In this document: piece after piece, positions 54,310-63,472 of the stretch
Numbering within the stretch: the stretch's first letter is position 1
Layout of the letters: every line of letters begins with the position of its first letter
Assembly (NCBI RefSeq): GCF_020524285.1
Contig: NZ_JAIVKX010000016.1
Coordinates: 62,001 to 126,000 of the forward strand
Direction: 5' to 3'
DNA length: 64,000 nt
Source: Alloyangia pacifica
GTDB taxonomy: Bacteria; Pseudomonadota; Alphaproteobacteria; Rhodobacterales; Rhodobacteraceae
Notes under the pieces: model-generated
Databases searched by the model: none
What the model was told of the DNA's origin: nothing
The model's input: the letters and a program-made list of their open reading frames with translations, nothing else
Translations under genes and position numbers: made by a program

Positions 54310-54810
54310 TTAACCGTAGTGCCGATAGACTAGGTCCGACGGATCAGGCCGCGGTGCGTCGGTATCCAGCGTCGCACCGAGCCGTTCTGCCAATCTGGAT
54401 GATCTTACATTTTCAGGATCAACGTAGCTCACCAGCGTTTCGATGTGCCTGACATCGAGGCTCCATGCTCGCAGAGCGGATGCGGCTTCGAATGCGAAAC
54501 CGTGTCCTTCGGCAGCCGGGTAAAGCAACCATCCCAGCTCGAACTCCGGGAACAATGGCCCTGAATTAATCCCCACTTGCCCGAGACATTCGCCGCTGGC
54601 CGTGTTCTCGATCATGAGCGCTCCACACCCGAATAGGTTCCATTGGGCGTGATCGGCGCAGAACATCCCCCAAGCCGCCGAAGTGGAGAAGGGACCACCC
54701 ATGTAGATGGAGCGAACTGACGCCATAAGGCGATAGTAGCCATTCCAGTCTCCTGCCCGCATAGGGCGTAGGGTCAGGCGGGGAGTGGTCAGCGTCGGGA
54801 TCGTGGTCAT
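54310..54810 (-). CDS. GNAT-family N-acetyltransferase
   Basis: 166 residues from ATG 54810, with AAAGG upstream (a TTG two codons earlier is possible). It opens TTPRLTLRPMRAGDWNGYY as in RimJ/RimL-type acetyltransferases, and keeps the acetyl-CoA region as PAAEGHGFAFEAASALRAWS. Substrate unknown. About 130 bases upstream is the middle copy of the large repeat, with a partly degraded hairpin. Confidence 0.85.
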   Translation of the reverse strand: MTTIPTLTTPRLTLRPMRAGDWNGYYRLMASVRSIYMGGPFSTSAAWGMFCADHAQWNLFGCGALMIENTASGECLGQVGINSGPLFPEFELGWLLYPAAEGHGFAFEAASALRAWSLDVRHIETLVSYVDPENVRSSRLAERLGATLDTDAPRPDPSDLVYRHYG

Positions 54811-54948
54811 CTGCAAGCCTTTTGCCCTTGGTTACAGGACCTTCATCACGGATCAATGACTGCAAGGTCCCGCACTGTGGACCCTCCCACCAGCGGCAGC
54901 AAAGGGCCGCTTCGCCATAGCCAGCCCGACCAGAGGCGGCGACTCTAA

Positions 54949-55662
54949 CGAAAACCATGTTTTCGGTGGAACAGAGTGGGGTGGGCGAAGCCCGCTTCAC
55001 GGGCCTGAGCCGGACAGTCAAAGGATCGCAGACGGGGATGGTGCGGCCCGCAGGCCGAAGGCCGAGGACGCGGTCCCCGGCGGAGACGACGCGCGGCGCG
55101 CGGCGCTTGTCTTTTGACTTTCCGGGGCAGGTCTGTTGGCGGACAACCAATTGGATCGTGCCAGGGCGGGGGTGAGCGGGCGCAGCCCGTCGATCCCCTG
55201 CCCTGACTTTCGAGATCATGCGAGGCGCGCGCCCCGCGCGGCTCTCCAACTTTTTAATCCGAATAAAAATTCCCGACATTCCGCTGACTATCTGACCTCG
55301 CAACAGGCCGAGCATCGCGAGGGAAGACCGTCACCCGAAGGGACGAGACTTGCCCGCTGCATCGACCATGTCGGCGCGACGCGGCCGGGCTCGTAGAGAC
55401 CGGACGCATCGCACTCGGCCGGCAGGGAGATCAGGGGGCAAGGCTCGGGGAGCGCGCCGGCAACGCCGGGGCGTTCCTAGGGCCCGATCCTGGGTGTCCC
55501 CGGTCGCGGGCAGTTGCACGCGACCGGGGGCGGCCGGGAGTTGCCTAGGCCTCCGATCCGCGTGACAAAGAATTGCCGACGGGCCACACTTTCTCTAGCT
55601 CTATACGCATGACGCCCGGCTCCGAAAACGTGACCTGCCTTGCCGCCTATCGCGCGGAGAGG
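54949..55662. repeat. Large dispersed repeat, middle copy
   Basis: 714 bp, equal in length to 39511-40224 with few substitutions. Its right end runs into the coding sequence of the small ORF at 55609. The left flank (first outer-hairpin arm) is lost: only ACTCT at 54942-54946 can pair with AGAGT. Confidence 0.85.
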
Positions 55663-55809
55663 CTCCGTGCGCAAATTCGGCACTGTCTCTGGGAGCTCAG
55701 ACAGCGCGACAGGTCACGGTCCCGCCGTGAGATGAAGTCACTCGAGAACGAGTTGAGCACCATGTGCCTCCATCTCGCCAAGCTCAATGAGGCCAAAGAA
55801 ATCCGGTAG
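55609..55809 (+). CDS. Small coiled-coil protein (66 residues) starting inside the repeat
   Basis: The first 18 codons come from the repeat; the rest is highly charged and helical (LRQRDRSRSRREMKSLENEL...LAKLNEAKEIR) and looks like a real soluble coiled coil. No family recognised. The start region, including a TTGCCG...TCTATA promoter-like stretch just upstream, is carried by the repeat, so the repeat would drive its expression. Confidence 0.45.
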   Translation: MTPGSENVTCLAAYRAERLRAQIRHCLWELRQRDRSRSRREMKSLENELSTMCLHLAKLNEAKEIR

Positions 55810-55998
55810 CCGAGCCACACGTTCGGGCCAAACCCGCACCCTCTGCGCCGTGTCGATCTGCCATCACCAACACTCGGCAATGCGTGAAAAACTCCCCTTG
55901 CGCCGATAGGACAAAGCACATTCACCGCACTATGTTGCACAACACAGCATAATTCTGCATATGCTTGCAAATTGTGGAATCAACCCGCAGGCTGGCAC

Positions 55999-56754
55999 AT
56001 GGCCCTCACCCTTCCCGATGCGCGGCAAGATGCGTTCCGCGCGCGTCTGACACGCGGTCAGACGCTCGAGCTCTCCGCGCTTTCTCAGGAATTTGCGGTT
56101 TCGATCGACACCGTACGTCGTGACCTGAAGACCCTTGAGGCAGAAGGTGTCGCGCGCTGCGTGCGCGGCGGGGCAATGCCCGTGAGCCGCCCCTCCGGCA
56201 CCGCGCTGCAGCGCGTGGCATTGGCCGCGCCAGGCCACGACGCTCTTGCATCAAGAGCTCTGCCGCTGATCGAAGATGGCATGGTTCTGCTGCTCGACGG
56301 CGGGGCAACGGTTCACGCGCTGGCGCAAATCCTACCAAGCCTGCCGAACAGCCTTGTGGTTACCCCGGCTCCGGCGGTGGCGCTGGCCTGCCTTGCGGCG
56401 GGCATTGACACGCAGCTTGTCGGGGGACGGTTGTCGCCGAGCGGTGCAATTTCCGTCGGCCATGGCGCTGTCACGGCGCTTTCCGACGTCGCGGCGGACA
56501 TCGCCTTTCTCGGGACCTGTAGTCTCGATCCGGCCTTTGGCCTGGGCGCCGATGATCTCGGTGAGGCCGAGGTGAAGCGCGCCATGGCCACGGCAAGCCA
56601 CCGGTCCATTGCCCTGGCCGGCGCGGACAAGTTGGGGCGGCGCAGCCGTCACCGCGTTCTTAACTGCCAGGACCTCGACATGCTGATCACCAATGCCAGC
56701 CCGGAGAGCGTCACCCTATATAAAGAGCAAGGGGTCGAAATCTGTCATGCCTGA
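55999..56754 (+). CDS. DeoR/GlpR-family transcriptional regulator
   Basis: 251 residues from ATG 55999. The DeoR helix-turn-helix (LELSALSQEFAVSIDTVRRDLKTLEAEG) is followed by the sugar-phosphate-binding domain (MVLLLDGGATVHALAQIL, LVVTPAPAVALAC, DIAFLGTCSLDPAFGL). It overlaps the following MFS gene by eight bases, so the two form an operon in which it likely controls its own transporter. Confidence 0.87.
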   Translation: MALTLPDARQDAFRARLTRGQTLELSALSQEFAVSIDTVRRDLKTLEAEGVARCVRGGAMPVSRPSGTALQRVALAAPGHDALASRALPLIEDGMVLLLDGGATVHALAQILPSLPNSLVVTPAPAVALACLAAGIDTQLVGGRLSPSGAISVGHGAVTALSDVAADIAFLGTCSLDPAFGLGADDLGEAEVKRAMATASHRSIALAGADKLGRRSRHRVLNCQDLDMLITNASPESVTLYKEQGVEICHA

Positions 56755-57934
56755 GCTGAGAACCCCCTGGCGGGCGGTAGCCGCCGCATTTGCCCTGAAT
56801 GGCGTTCTGCTCGGATGCTGGGCCTCACGCATTCCCGCCTTCGTCGACCGGCTTGGCCCCGACGAGCGAACGCTCGGCAGCCTCCTGCTGGTCATGGGTG
56901 CCGGGGCCCTGACCTCGTTTCCGCTCGCCGGGCGGCTCTCCGACCGGTTCGGTGCGGTCCGGCTGACGCGCTGGATCGCGCTGGCCTACCTCGGGTCGGT
57001 GATCTTCCTGGGGCTGTCGCAGTCGCTGGCCATGCTCGCCGCTGCGCTCTTTTTCTTCGGAATGTGCCACGGCTCGATGGATGTAGCTATGAACAGCTGG
57101 GCCAGCGAGGTCGAGCGCCACATGAAACGCTCGGTCATGTCGTCCTTCCACGCGATGTGGAGTCTCGGCGCAGGGCTCGGCGCCGGCGGCGGCTATCTGG
57201 CAACCCTCGCAGGCGCCTCGACCGGGGTGCATTTTGCGCTGGCCGCGGTGCTCTCTGCGGTGCTCTTCGGGCCGTTCCTGCGCCTGCCCTGGCAATCGCA
57301 GATGCGCCTGGCACAGGCGGGCGAGCCTCGCGCGCCGATCTTCGCGGTGCCGCGCGGATCGCTGCTCCTGGTGGCGGTCATGGCTCTGGCGGCGGGCTTG
57401 GGCGAAGGCGCGGCGGTGGATTGGAGCGCGGTCTTCCTGACCGACACGCTGGGCACGCCCGAAGCGCAGGCGACATTCGGCTATGCAGCGTTTTCCATCA
57501 CCATGGTCATCATGCGGCTGACCATCGGCACCCTCATCACCCGCTTCGGCGCAATAACGGTCGCGCGCGGCAGCGGGCTTCTTGCCGCGGCGGGCTACGC
57601 GATCTGCGCCGGCACCGACGCGCTGCCGATCGCTCTCGCTGGGTTCATCTTGATGGGCATGGGCTATGCCGCGGTGATCCCCATGGCCTTTTCCCGCGCC
57701 GCGAATGATCCCATGGTGCCCGCCGGGCAGGCCATCGCCTCGGTCGCAACGCTGGGCTATGGTGCCATGCTCTTCGGACCGCCGCTGATCGGTTTCATCG
57801 CGCATGCGACCTCGCTGCGGGCACCCTTCGCCATGGTCGGCGGCGCGGCGCTTCTGATCGCGATCTGCGCTGGAGCGCTCGGCACGACCCGGAACTCACC
57901 GGATGCTTTGCCTGGAGAAGGTGGCCGCGCCTGA
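56747..57934 (+). CDS. MFS transporter (YbjJ-like)
   Basis: 395 residues from ATG 56747, overlapping the DeoR stop. Twelve helices; motif A-like loop GRLSDRFGAVRLTRWIAL, and the segment FFFGMCHGSMDVAMNSWASEVE typical of the FucP/YbjJ-like branch. Substrate unknown, possibly a sugar or polyol given the DeoR partner. Confidence 0.83.
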   Translation: MPELRTPWRAVAAAFALNGVLLGCWASRIPAFVDRLGPDERTLGSLLLVMGAGALTSFPLAGRLSDRFGAVRLTRWIALAYLGSVIFLGLSQSLAMLAAALFFFGMCHGSMDVAMNSWASEVERHMKRSVMSSFHAMWSLGAGLGAGGGYLATLAGASTGVHFALAAVLSAVLFGPFLRLPWQSQMRLAQAGEPRAPIFAVPRGSLLLVAVMALAAGLGEGAAVDWSAVFLTDTLGTPEAQATFGYAAFSITMVIMRLTIGTLITRFGAITVARGSGLLAAAGYAICAGTDALPIALAGFILMGMGYAAVIPMAFSRAANDPMVPAGQAIASVATLGYGAMLFGPPLIGFIAHATSLRAPFAMVGGAALLIAICAGALGTTRNSPDALPGEGGRA

Positions 57935-58181
57935 AGAGGTTTGCGACCGCACTGCTCGGCTCGCGCACATATTGCTCGACAGGGTCGGCGGAAATCTCAA
58001 AGAGGATCCTTAGATCCGGGCCCCTGTCGCTGCACGGCCTGGTCCGGTCGACATGAATGTGAGCACGGCACAATGTGCGCGCGTCTCGCCAACCTCAATG
58101 GCACGCAAACGGCAAGACGTCAGGCAAAAGGGTGCCAGATCGCGCTTCTGAACCGATGGCGGACTCCACGCGCCGCCGCTG

Positions 58182-58625
58182 TCAAACCGGTGTAGAGGCC
58201 GTACCGACTGGCTTTGAGGGTGCCGCATCGGGATTCTGCGCCTTCGCCGCTTGCGACACGGCCTCGGTAGCCTCGTCAGTCGCCTCGGCCGTCAACTCGC
58301 TCATCGCTGTCCCGCAGCCCTTCATGACCTCGGCAAGTGCAGCAGCCATGTCCTGAGCGAGTTGGGCCTGTGCCTGCGAGAACTCCGCAATCGCTGGACC
58401 ATACTCGGACCGTTCCCGGACTCCGGACAAAGCCCTAAGATTGCTCAACGCCTTCTTGGTCGACGATGCGAAAACATCCGTCGACAGAGATGCGGCTTCC
58501 AGCGCGAGGCTCGCGAACTTGCCTTGGAACTCCGAGAAAGCGGCGAAGCCGGACATGACAGCTTCTGCGTCATAGGGCGCCGACATGCTGTATGGAGCCT
58601 TTCCGAAGGCTGCTTGGGTTCCCAT
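58182..58625 (-). CDS. Phasin-family protein
   Basis: 147 residues from ATG 58625, with GAGGAGA upstream. The phasin_2 pattern is present: an amphipathic helix (FAAFSEFQGKFASLALEAASLSTDVFASSTKKALSNLRAL) with FSQAQAQLAQDMAAALAEVM. Phasins coat polyhydroxyalkanoate granules. It stands alone, without PHA synthesis genes in the window, and may have travelled on the plasmid. Confidence 0.82.
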   Translation of the reverse strand: MGTQAAFGKAPYSMSAPYDAEAVMSGFAAFSEFQGKFASLALEAASLSTDVFASSTKKALSNLRALSGVRERSEYGPAIAEFSQAQAQLAQDMAAALAEVMKGCGTAMSELTAEATDEATEAVSQAAKAQNPDAAPSKPVGTASTPV

Positions 58626-58876
58626 GCTGATCTCCTCGAATGCGGGGTAAGGGAATGGCAACAAGTGTGTTCGCTGCGCTGCGGCATAACAAGAGATTCC
58701 ATAGACGGTGCTCAAATGTCGGGGCCGACTGGCGAGTACTCGCCGGTAAGAATTCCCTGGCGCCGCGGTATGCGTGCAAGCCCCGGACCGGGATGCCCAG
58801 AAATTGAGCACTGTAGGTTGCGCCTTTGCACGTAAAGAACTTCGAGGCTCCCATCCACGTAGTTGCCCACCGTCAA

Positions 58877-58885
58877 TGTGGATAA
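58877..58885 (-). other. DnaA-box-like 9-mer
   Basis: TGTGGATAA, the reverse complement of the consensus DnaA box TTATCCACA. A single copy, downstream of the Toprim gene; chance occurrence is possible. Confidence 0.35.
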
Positions 58886-58958
58886 CTCCGCGCACCAGCT
58901 GGTTTCACGCGGTGACGCAATGCCGGCCACTTGATGCGCAACGCTCAGGGCCGCCCTC

Positions 58959-59993
58959 TCAGCTCTTTAGCGCGATGCGCGCCAGATCGGCGCGCTCGAG
59001 CTGACCAAGAAGCCGCTGCCGCAGCGCGGCTGCGCCATCCTCCTGCAGGTCATCGTTGAAATCCCCTAGGCGGGGCTCGAGCACTGAAACCGAAATGCCT
59101 GCTTCTCTGGCCCGCGCGCTCAGCTTGTCTGCCGCGGCCTGGCCGGCATCGTCGAGATCTCGCGCGATGTAGAGCTGGCGGATCCCTTCGGGCAAGTCGA
59201 CGGCGCCGAGGTGCGCAGAAGAAAGCGCAGCCCAGACCGGAAGACCCGGGAGGGCTTCGCGGAGCGACAGCATGGTCTCGAGACCTTCACCGATCGCAAG
59301 GCACTCGCCCGGGTCGTCGATCTTGACGGCATTGCCCAGAAGTTCCCCCATGGCCCGGCGTTGCACCTCGACGGGCGCCTTGTCCGATCCATCCTCTGCC
59401 AGCCAGGTGCGATGTACGCCGCGAAGGCGCCCTGCCCTGTCGGTCACCGCCGCGATCAGCGCGGGACGCGGCTTGGATCCGGCCTCGTCGTGATCGCGAT
59501 GCCAGCAGCGCGGATGAAAGCGCAGCGCTGTCGCGGACGCTGCGCGGGTGATGCCACGGCGCTGGAGGTAGGTTTCTGCCAGGCTCCCTGAAAGTGAAAC
59601 CGACCCCTCATAGAGACGCGTTGCGGATATCCGTTTGCCGGATGCGCTTTTGCGCGTTCGAGGCGTGCTCGGATGCGCCGCCGGCATGGGCCGCCCGAGG
59701 TGTGCCCGGACCTCCGCCAGCAGATCGGGAAACCAGGCGATCCCAGTCCGCGCCTTGATGATGTCGAGCAGGTCGCCGTATTCGCCGGTCGCGCCATCGG
59801 TCCAGCGGCCGCGTGCCCCCTTGCCTTCCTCAGGGCCGGTAAGGCGCACGTAGAGCGAGCGTCCGGGCGTGTTCTGCAGGTCGCCAACCAGCCAGTACCC
59901 GCCTTCGCGCCGCCCGGCGGAGAGATAGTGACGGCACACGCTTTCGGCATTCTGTGCCAGCTCGCGCAGCAGCTCCTGAGTTTCTGTATTCAT
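58959..59993 (-). CDS. Toprim-domain protein (plasmid primase-like, DUF7146 type)
   Basis: 344 residues from ATG 59993. The N-terminal half (residues 25-110; YWLVGDLQNTPGRSLYVRLTG, ARGRWTDGATGEYGDLLDII) is the DUF7146-like region of plasmid primases; the C-terminal half has the Toprim acidic motifs GEGLETMLS and ARDLDDAGQ. No helicase domain is fused. It is probably a plasmid replication or transfer primase. Confidence 0.78.
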   Translation of the reverse strand: MNTETQELLRELAQNAESVCRHYLSAGRREGGYWLVGDLQNTPGRSLYVRLTGPEEGKGARGRWTDGATGEYGDLLDIIKARTGIAWFPDLLAEVRAHLGRPMPAAHPSTPRTRKSASGKRISATRLYEGSVSLSGSLAETYLQRRGITRAASATALRFHPRCWHRDHDEAGSKPRPALIAAVTDRAGRLRGVHRTWLAEDGSDKAPVEVQRRAMGELLGNAVKIDDPGECLAIGEGLETMLSLREALPGLPVWAALSSAHLGAVDLPEGIRQLYIARDLDDAGQAAADKLSARAREAGISVSVLEPRLGDFNDDLQEDGAAALRQRLLGQLERADLARIALKS

Positions 59994-60233
59994 GGCAAAA
60001 TCAACCTTTGCGTGTAGGTATTCCCCGAGCGACATGGATATGCAAGCCTCTGAGGAGACGCTAAAATCTGGCGCCGCGGAAATCCGCTGACCCCTACTGC
60101 CTCAGCGGCAAGCAGACGCCACGATCGACACGTTCGTGGGGCCATGCGAGATCGCCTCGGCGCTCGACGCCTTGTTCGCGTTGAAGGATTCAGGTAGGTC
60201 TGCCTCCGCCCTAACGGGGCTGAGGCGAAGGGC

Positions 60234-60344
60234 TCAGACGGCCCCGTGCTGGATCAGGAAGCGGCGTCCGATGCCAAAGCGATCGCCCTTCCTGAGAAGC
60301 GCCCAGGCCTCGACCAAGAGACGCGCCTTCATTTCAGAACCCAT
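60234..60344 (-). CDS. 36-residue ORF coupled to DUF3768
   Basis: It starts two bases after the DUF3768 stop (TGA TC ATG) and reads MGSEMKARLLVEAWALLRKG to a TGA at 60234. Too short to place, but the coupling suggests it is translated. A small helical protein is predicted from the sequence. Confidence 0.4.
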   Translation of the reverse strand: MGSEMKARLLVEAWALLRKGDRFGIGRRFLIQHGAV

Positions 60345-60346
60345 GA

Positions 60347-60742
60347 TCAATACTCGCTCGGGAAGAGCAGGGTCAGCACGCGGCGCGTTTGCGCATCGTC
60401 CAATGGATCTCCGGCGCCATAGGCGTAGTCCGCATCGAAGATATCAATCTTCCACCAGACCACCTTGCCCGCGATGGTGACCGCGCCGAAGGTGTGATCC
60501 CCATAGGGGTCATTGTCCTCGGTGAACTCCGCAAACGCGGCCACGGCGATCTGGGCACGGGTCACGAAGTCCAGTCCTTCTTCGGCGACACCACAGGTGC
60601 AAAGAACCCGCCCCTGATAGACCGGATGTCCGCCCCGGATCATCGCGGCGCGAAATGCGTCATTTGCCGCCGCAACCTGCCGGGCGATCACATCGGGATC
60701 GTTGCCCGCTTGCTCTTGGGGTACACTGTGCTCTTCAACCAT
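60347..60742 (-). CDS. DUF3768 protein
   Basis: 131 residues from ATG 60742, with AGGAGCC upstream. The family pattern is clear: FTEDNDPYGDHTFGAV, WKIDIFDADYAYGAGDP and TRRVLTLLFPSEY. Function unknown; the family is widespread on alphaproteobacterial plasmids. It stands directly behind the third copy of the repeat, with the complete hairpin 67 bases upstream, the same layout as ardC. Confidence 0.85.
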   Translation of the reverse strand: MVEEHSVPQEQAGNDPDVIARQVAAANDAFRAAMIRGGHPVYQGRVLCTCGVAEEGLDFVTRAQIAVAAFAEFTEDNDPYGDHTFGAVTIAGKVVWWKIDIFDADYAYGAGDPLDDAQTRRVLTLLFPSEY

Positions 60743-60758
60743 ATCGGCTCCTATTTTC

Positions 60759-61119
60759 TGAGGCGGTTCGGGCTTGGTGCCTGCGTCCCGCCGGTGGGCT
60801 CGGCCTCGCCACTCTGATTTGACGAAAACCATGTTTTCGGCGGAACAGAGTGGGGTGGGCGAAGCCCGGTCCACGGGCCTGAGCCGGACAGTCAAAGGAT
60901 CGAAGACGGGGATGGTGCGGCCCGCAGGACGCAGGCCGAGGACACGGTCCGCGGCGGAGACGACGCGCGGCGCGCGGCGCTTGTCTTTTGACTTTCCGGA
61001 GCAGGTCTGTTGGCGGACAGGAACTGAAACATGCCATGGCCGGGGTGAGAGGGCGCAGCCCGTCGATCCCCTGCCCTGACTTTCGAGATCATGCGAGACG
61101 CGCGCCCCGCGCGGCTCTC
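60759..61119. repeat. Large dispersed repeat, right (truncated) copy
   Basis: 361 bp matching 39448-39809 including the hairpin region (60809-60853), with scattered changes; it ends near GCGCGGCTCTC, where unrelated sequence begins. It lacks the right part with the small-ORF start. Confidence 0.8.
60809..60853 (-). promoter_or_regulatory. Imperfect hairpin upstream of DUF3768, candidate ssDNA promoter
   Basis: CCACTCTG (60809-60816) pairs with CAGAGTGG (60846-60853) around a CGAAAAC/GTTTTCG inner stem, the same structure as 39497-39541. One internal-loop base differs, leaving both stems intact. Confidence 0.5.
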
Positions 61120-61408
61120 AACTCAGATCCCCTCGGGACCGATGGGCGCCGCCCTTTCCATCAGTTGTTCGACATCTTCCAGGCGAAACTTCGCAAGCGC
61201 AGCAGCAGAACCATAAACCTGAAAACCGCGATCATCCGGTCCGCGACCTTCCCCGGGATTCCCACAAGGCATACCGCGCTCGGGCTTGGTCGCGCCGAGC
61301 GGTCGCAACTCAGCGGTTTGCCAACACCGCCGAGCAAGCAGAACATTGGGGTTGAAAAAGCCCACATAGATGCGAACTATTAAGATCTATTATGAAAGGA
61401 AGTTCGCC

Positions 61409-61675
61409 ATGTCTCGACTGACCATCTCGATGCCCGCCCAGATGAATGAGTGGGTAGAGGCCCAGATCAGCACCGGCCGCTATGGCAACGTCAGCGAGTA
61501 TTTCCGCGATCTCGTTCGCCGCGACCAGGAACGCAGGGAAGCCGCGATTAACGAGCTTCGCGCGCTGCTCGATCGTGCAGAAGAAAGCGGCGTGAGTGAC
61601 CGCTCCGTCGCGGAAGTCCTCGAAGCTGCACGACAAGAAGCACGCCAAAAAGGCCTCCTGCGTGGCGACAACTGA
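61409..61675 (+). CDS. parD: ParD-type antitoxin
   Basis: 88 residues from ATG 61409 (the frame to 61370 is longer but lacks a site). It opens MSRLTISMPAQMNEWVEAQI, the ribbon-helix-helix fold, and continues NVSEYFRDLVRRDQERREAA, the ParD signature. The parE toxin frame overlaps its end by 14 bases. Confidence 0.87.
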   Translation: MSRLTISMPAQMNEWVEAQISTGRYGNVSEYFRDLVRRDQERREAAINELRALLDRAEESGVSDRSVAEVLEAARQEARQKGLLRGDN

Positions 61676-62012
61676 ACTATCAAGGGCGGCGGAGCGGGAC
61701 CTTATCGATATCTATCGCTATGGAGCCGAACACTTCGGCGCTGCTCAAGCTGAACGCTACGCAAAGAGCCTCGCCGCGAAAATCGCGACGGCGGCGGAGG
61801 ATCCGGGTTCGCTGTAGACCTCGGCTATGTACGCTGCGGGCTGCACCGTTACGAGAACGTGTCCCATGCTATATACGACCAACCGACGTCGGACGGCATT
61901 TTCGTCCTGCGCATCCTACATGGCCGCATGGATGCCGCCCGCCATTTGGCTTGGCCAAGGTACCGCCGGTGCTTGAGCGTTTCAACGCTCGATGCGTTCT
62001 GGGCCCGTTAGC
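61662..62012 (+). pseudogene. parE: ParE toxin, frameshifted
   Basis: From GTG 61662 the frame reads TELSRAAERDLIDIYRYGAEHFG but meets a stop at 61817 right after EDPGSL. The next frame then continues VDLGYVRCGLHRYENVSHAIYD and GIFVLRILHGRMDAARHL, the conserved C-terminal half of ParE. One frameshift around 61808-61815 therefore breaks the gene. The intact antitoxin remains upstream. Confidence 0.8.
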
Positions 62013-62039
62013 CCCGGTGTCGGCGATGTGTGCCGAAGT

Positions 62040-62426
62040 TCATTCGCCCGCCCCCTGCCCCTCAACTGACAGGATCAGTTGCCCTGTGTCGATCATCGGC
62101 GCGTCAGAGGCGATGAAGCCGCCCAGACCTGCGACTGCGTCCTTGGCATCCCGGCCACTTGGGTATCGCCGCAAAGCGTCGTGCAAATCGTAGGCCGCCG
62201 CGCGGGCGTCTTCGTGCACGTCAGCCGTGACTTGGTTCCAGCAGTTGAGAAACTCTTCGACCTCACGGAAATACATCTCGAATTCGGCATGGATTTCATT
62301 GCCGGAATATCCGGCGTCGTGGAGGTAGCTCGCTTCAGGCTTCACCGGCTCAATGCAGGTCTCGGCCTCCACAGCAAGTGGCGCCAAGAACACCAAGGAC
62401 AGGGCCAAATGGACGGGACGCGTCAC
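62040..62426 (-). CDS. Hypothetical exported protein, 128 residues
   Basis: Start at GTG 62426, preceded by AAGGAG at seven bases; the ORF could extend to 62471. A signal peptide (HLALSLVFLAPLAVEA) precedes a mostly helical acidic protein with two Cys (CIEPVKPEASYLHDAGYSGN, FLNCWNQVTADVHEDARAAA). Not recognised. Confidence 0.55.
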   Translation of the reverse strand: MTRPVHLALSLVFLAPLAVEAETCIEPVKPEASYLHDAGYSGNEIHAEFEMYFREVEEFLNCWNQVTADVHEDARAAAYDLHDALRRYPSGRDAKDAVAGLGGFIASDAPMIDTGQLILSVEGQGAGE

Positions 62427-63079
62427 GACTTCGCTCCTTATGTAGTCACGGCGCACGGTCACGCCGATCAACTCTTCAAATTATTTCGGCGCGGAATGCC
62501 TCGTCCGCCGCCACTGCACCTTCCAGGCGGCACTCTCCGGCGACACCTGCGTTCGGTCCGGGCTTCGCTCAAACATCTCGCCGATAGACTGAGCCTTGAC
62601 CACCCCGTGGCCCCGAAACGAAGGCATTCCGCCAAACAAAGCCAGGATCACGATGCCCTGCGCACCTACAGCGTCACACCTGGTGCCTAGCCGCCTGCGG
62701 CTCAAGCGACTGGTGCGCGACAGAGTCCGCTCTCCCTTGGGCGAAGGACGCACCGGTGGTAAACAATCGCGGAAAATCCATAAATACGTAAGAAAACCAG
62801 AATGTTATATGTGACGCTGATTGGCGTCTTTTCGCCGATTCCCTCAACTCGAGGTTCAACTCAAAGATGATTCTTCCTAGAGATTACCCGTTCGCGCCGA
62901 AACCGGAAAACGAAAGCAGCCCGGGAACTACGTTGCAAACTGAATGCCTTGCGATCCCGTTTTGCGACGCACCACCAGCCATCCGCGTGCCCCTCGCGGT
63001 AGCCGAGGCGATGAGCTTATCCTGCCATGGTTTTCCTCCATGCGCGCGATCAGAAGAACCGGAAATAAAGGAGCAGATT
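62427..63079. other. Non-coding stretch with lower GC near 62760-62880
   Basis: Open frames are not recognisable. The segment around 62760-62880 is visibly AT-richer than the flanks, which could point to recent insertion or an origin-like region. Confidence 0.4.
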
Positions 63080-63379
63080 ATGGCGCAATTCTCAGGCCTC
63101 CCAAAAAGGCGCGTTGCACAGATTCTACTTGGGAACGCCGTCCGCAAGTTCCTCAACATGGGGGGGCGACTACAGTATGACCCTCGGATAGAGGCCAAGA
63201 CAAAGAGGACACTGTGGTATGTGATCGGAGTTACCGGTGACGGCAAGACTGAACTCCCCGTGTACACGGTCGCTGGACAGCCCAAATGCTTCCGCACTGC
63301 CGACGCGATGATCCGATACCATTGTGAGATGTGCCCGGACGACCGAGAGCTGACGATCCGCCTGCCCAAGATGGCTTAG
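63080..63379 (+). CDS. Hypothetical protein, 99 residues
   Basis: The ATG at 63080 is preceded by AAAGGAG at a good distance, so the longer frame from 62867 is not needed. Product: MAQFSGLPKRRVAQILLGNA, then GRLQYDPRIEAKTKRTLWYV and a Cys/His cluster (YHCEMCPD). A soluble basic protein, no family recognised. Confidence 0.55.
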   Translation: MAQFSGLPKRRVAQILLGNAVRKFLNMGGRLQYDPRIEAKTKRTLWYVIGVTGDGKTELPVYTVAGQPKCFRTADAMIRYHCEMCPDDRELTIRLPKMA

Positions 63380-63399
63380 TCCAAGAGTAGGATGGTCTC

Positions 63400-63472
63400 G
63401 CCCTTCGCGCTCTCCTGCGCCACGCAGGCGGGCTAGCCAAATGCTCGTGTGGCGCAGGAGAGCGCGAAGGGC
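63400..63472. terminator. Perfect 24-bp inverted repeat after the hypothetical gene
   Basis: Arms at 63400-63423 and 63449-63472 are fully complementary, with a 25-base spacer; the left arm starts GCCCTTCGCGC and the right arm ends GCGCGAAGGGC. It lies 21 bases after the gene, without a U-tract. Confidence 0.5.

Noticed and set aside
58877-58885. Replication origin near the Toprim gene
   Set aside because: Only one DnaA-box match and no AT-rich repeats or iterons nearby.
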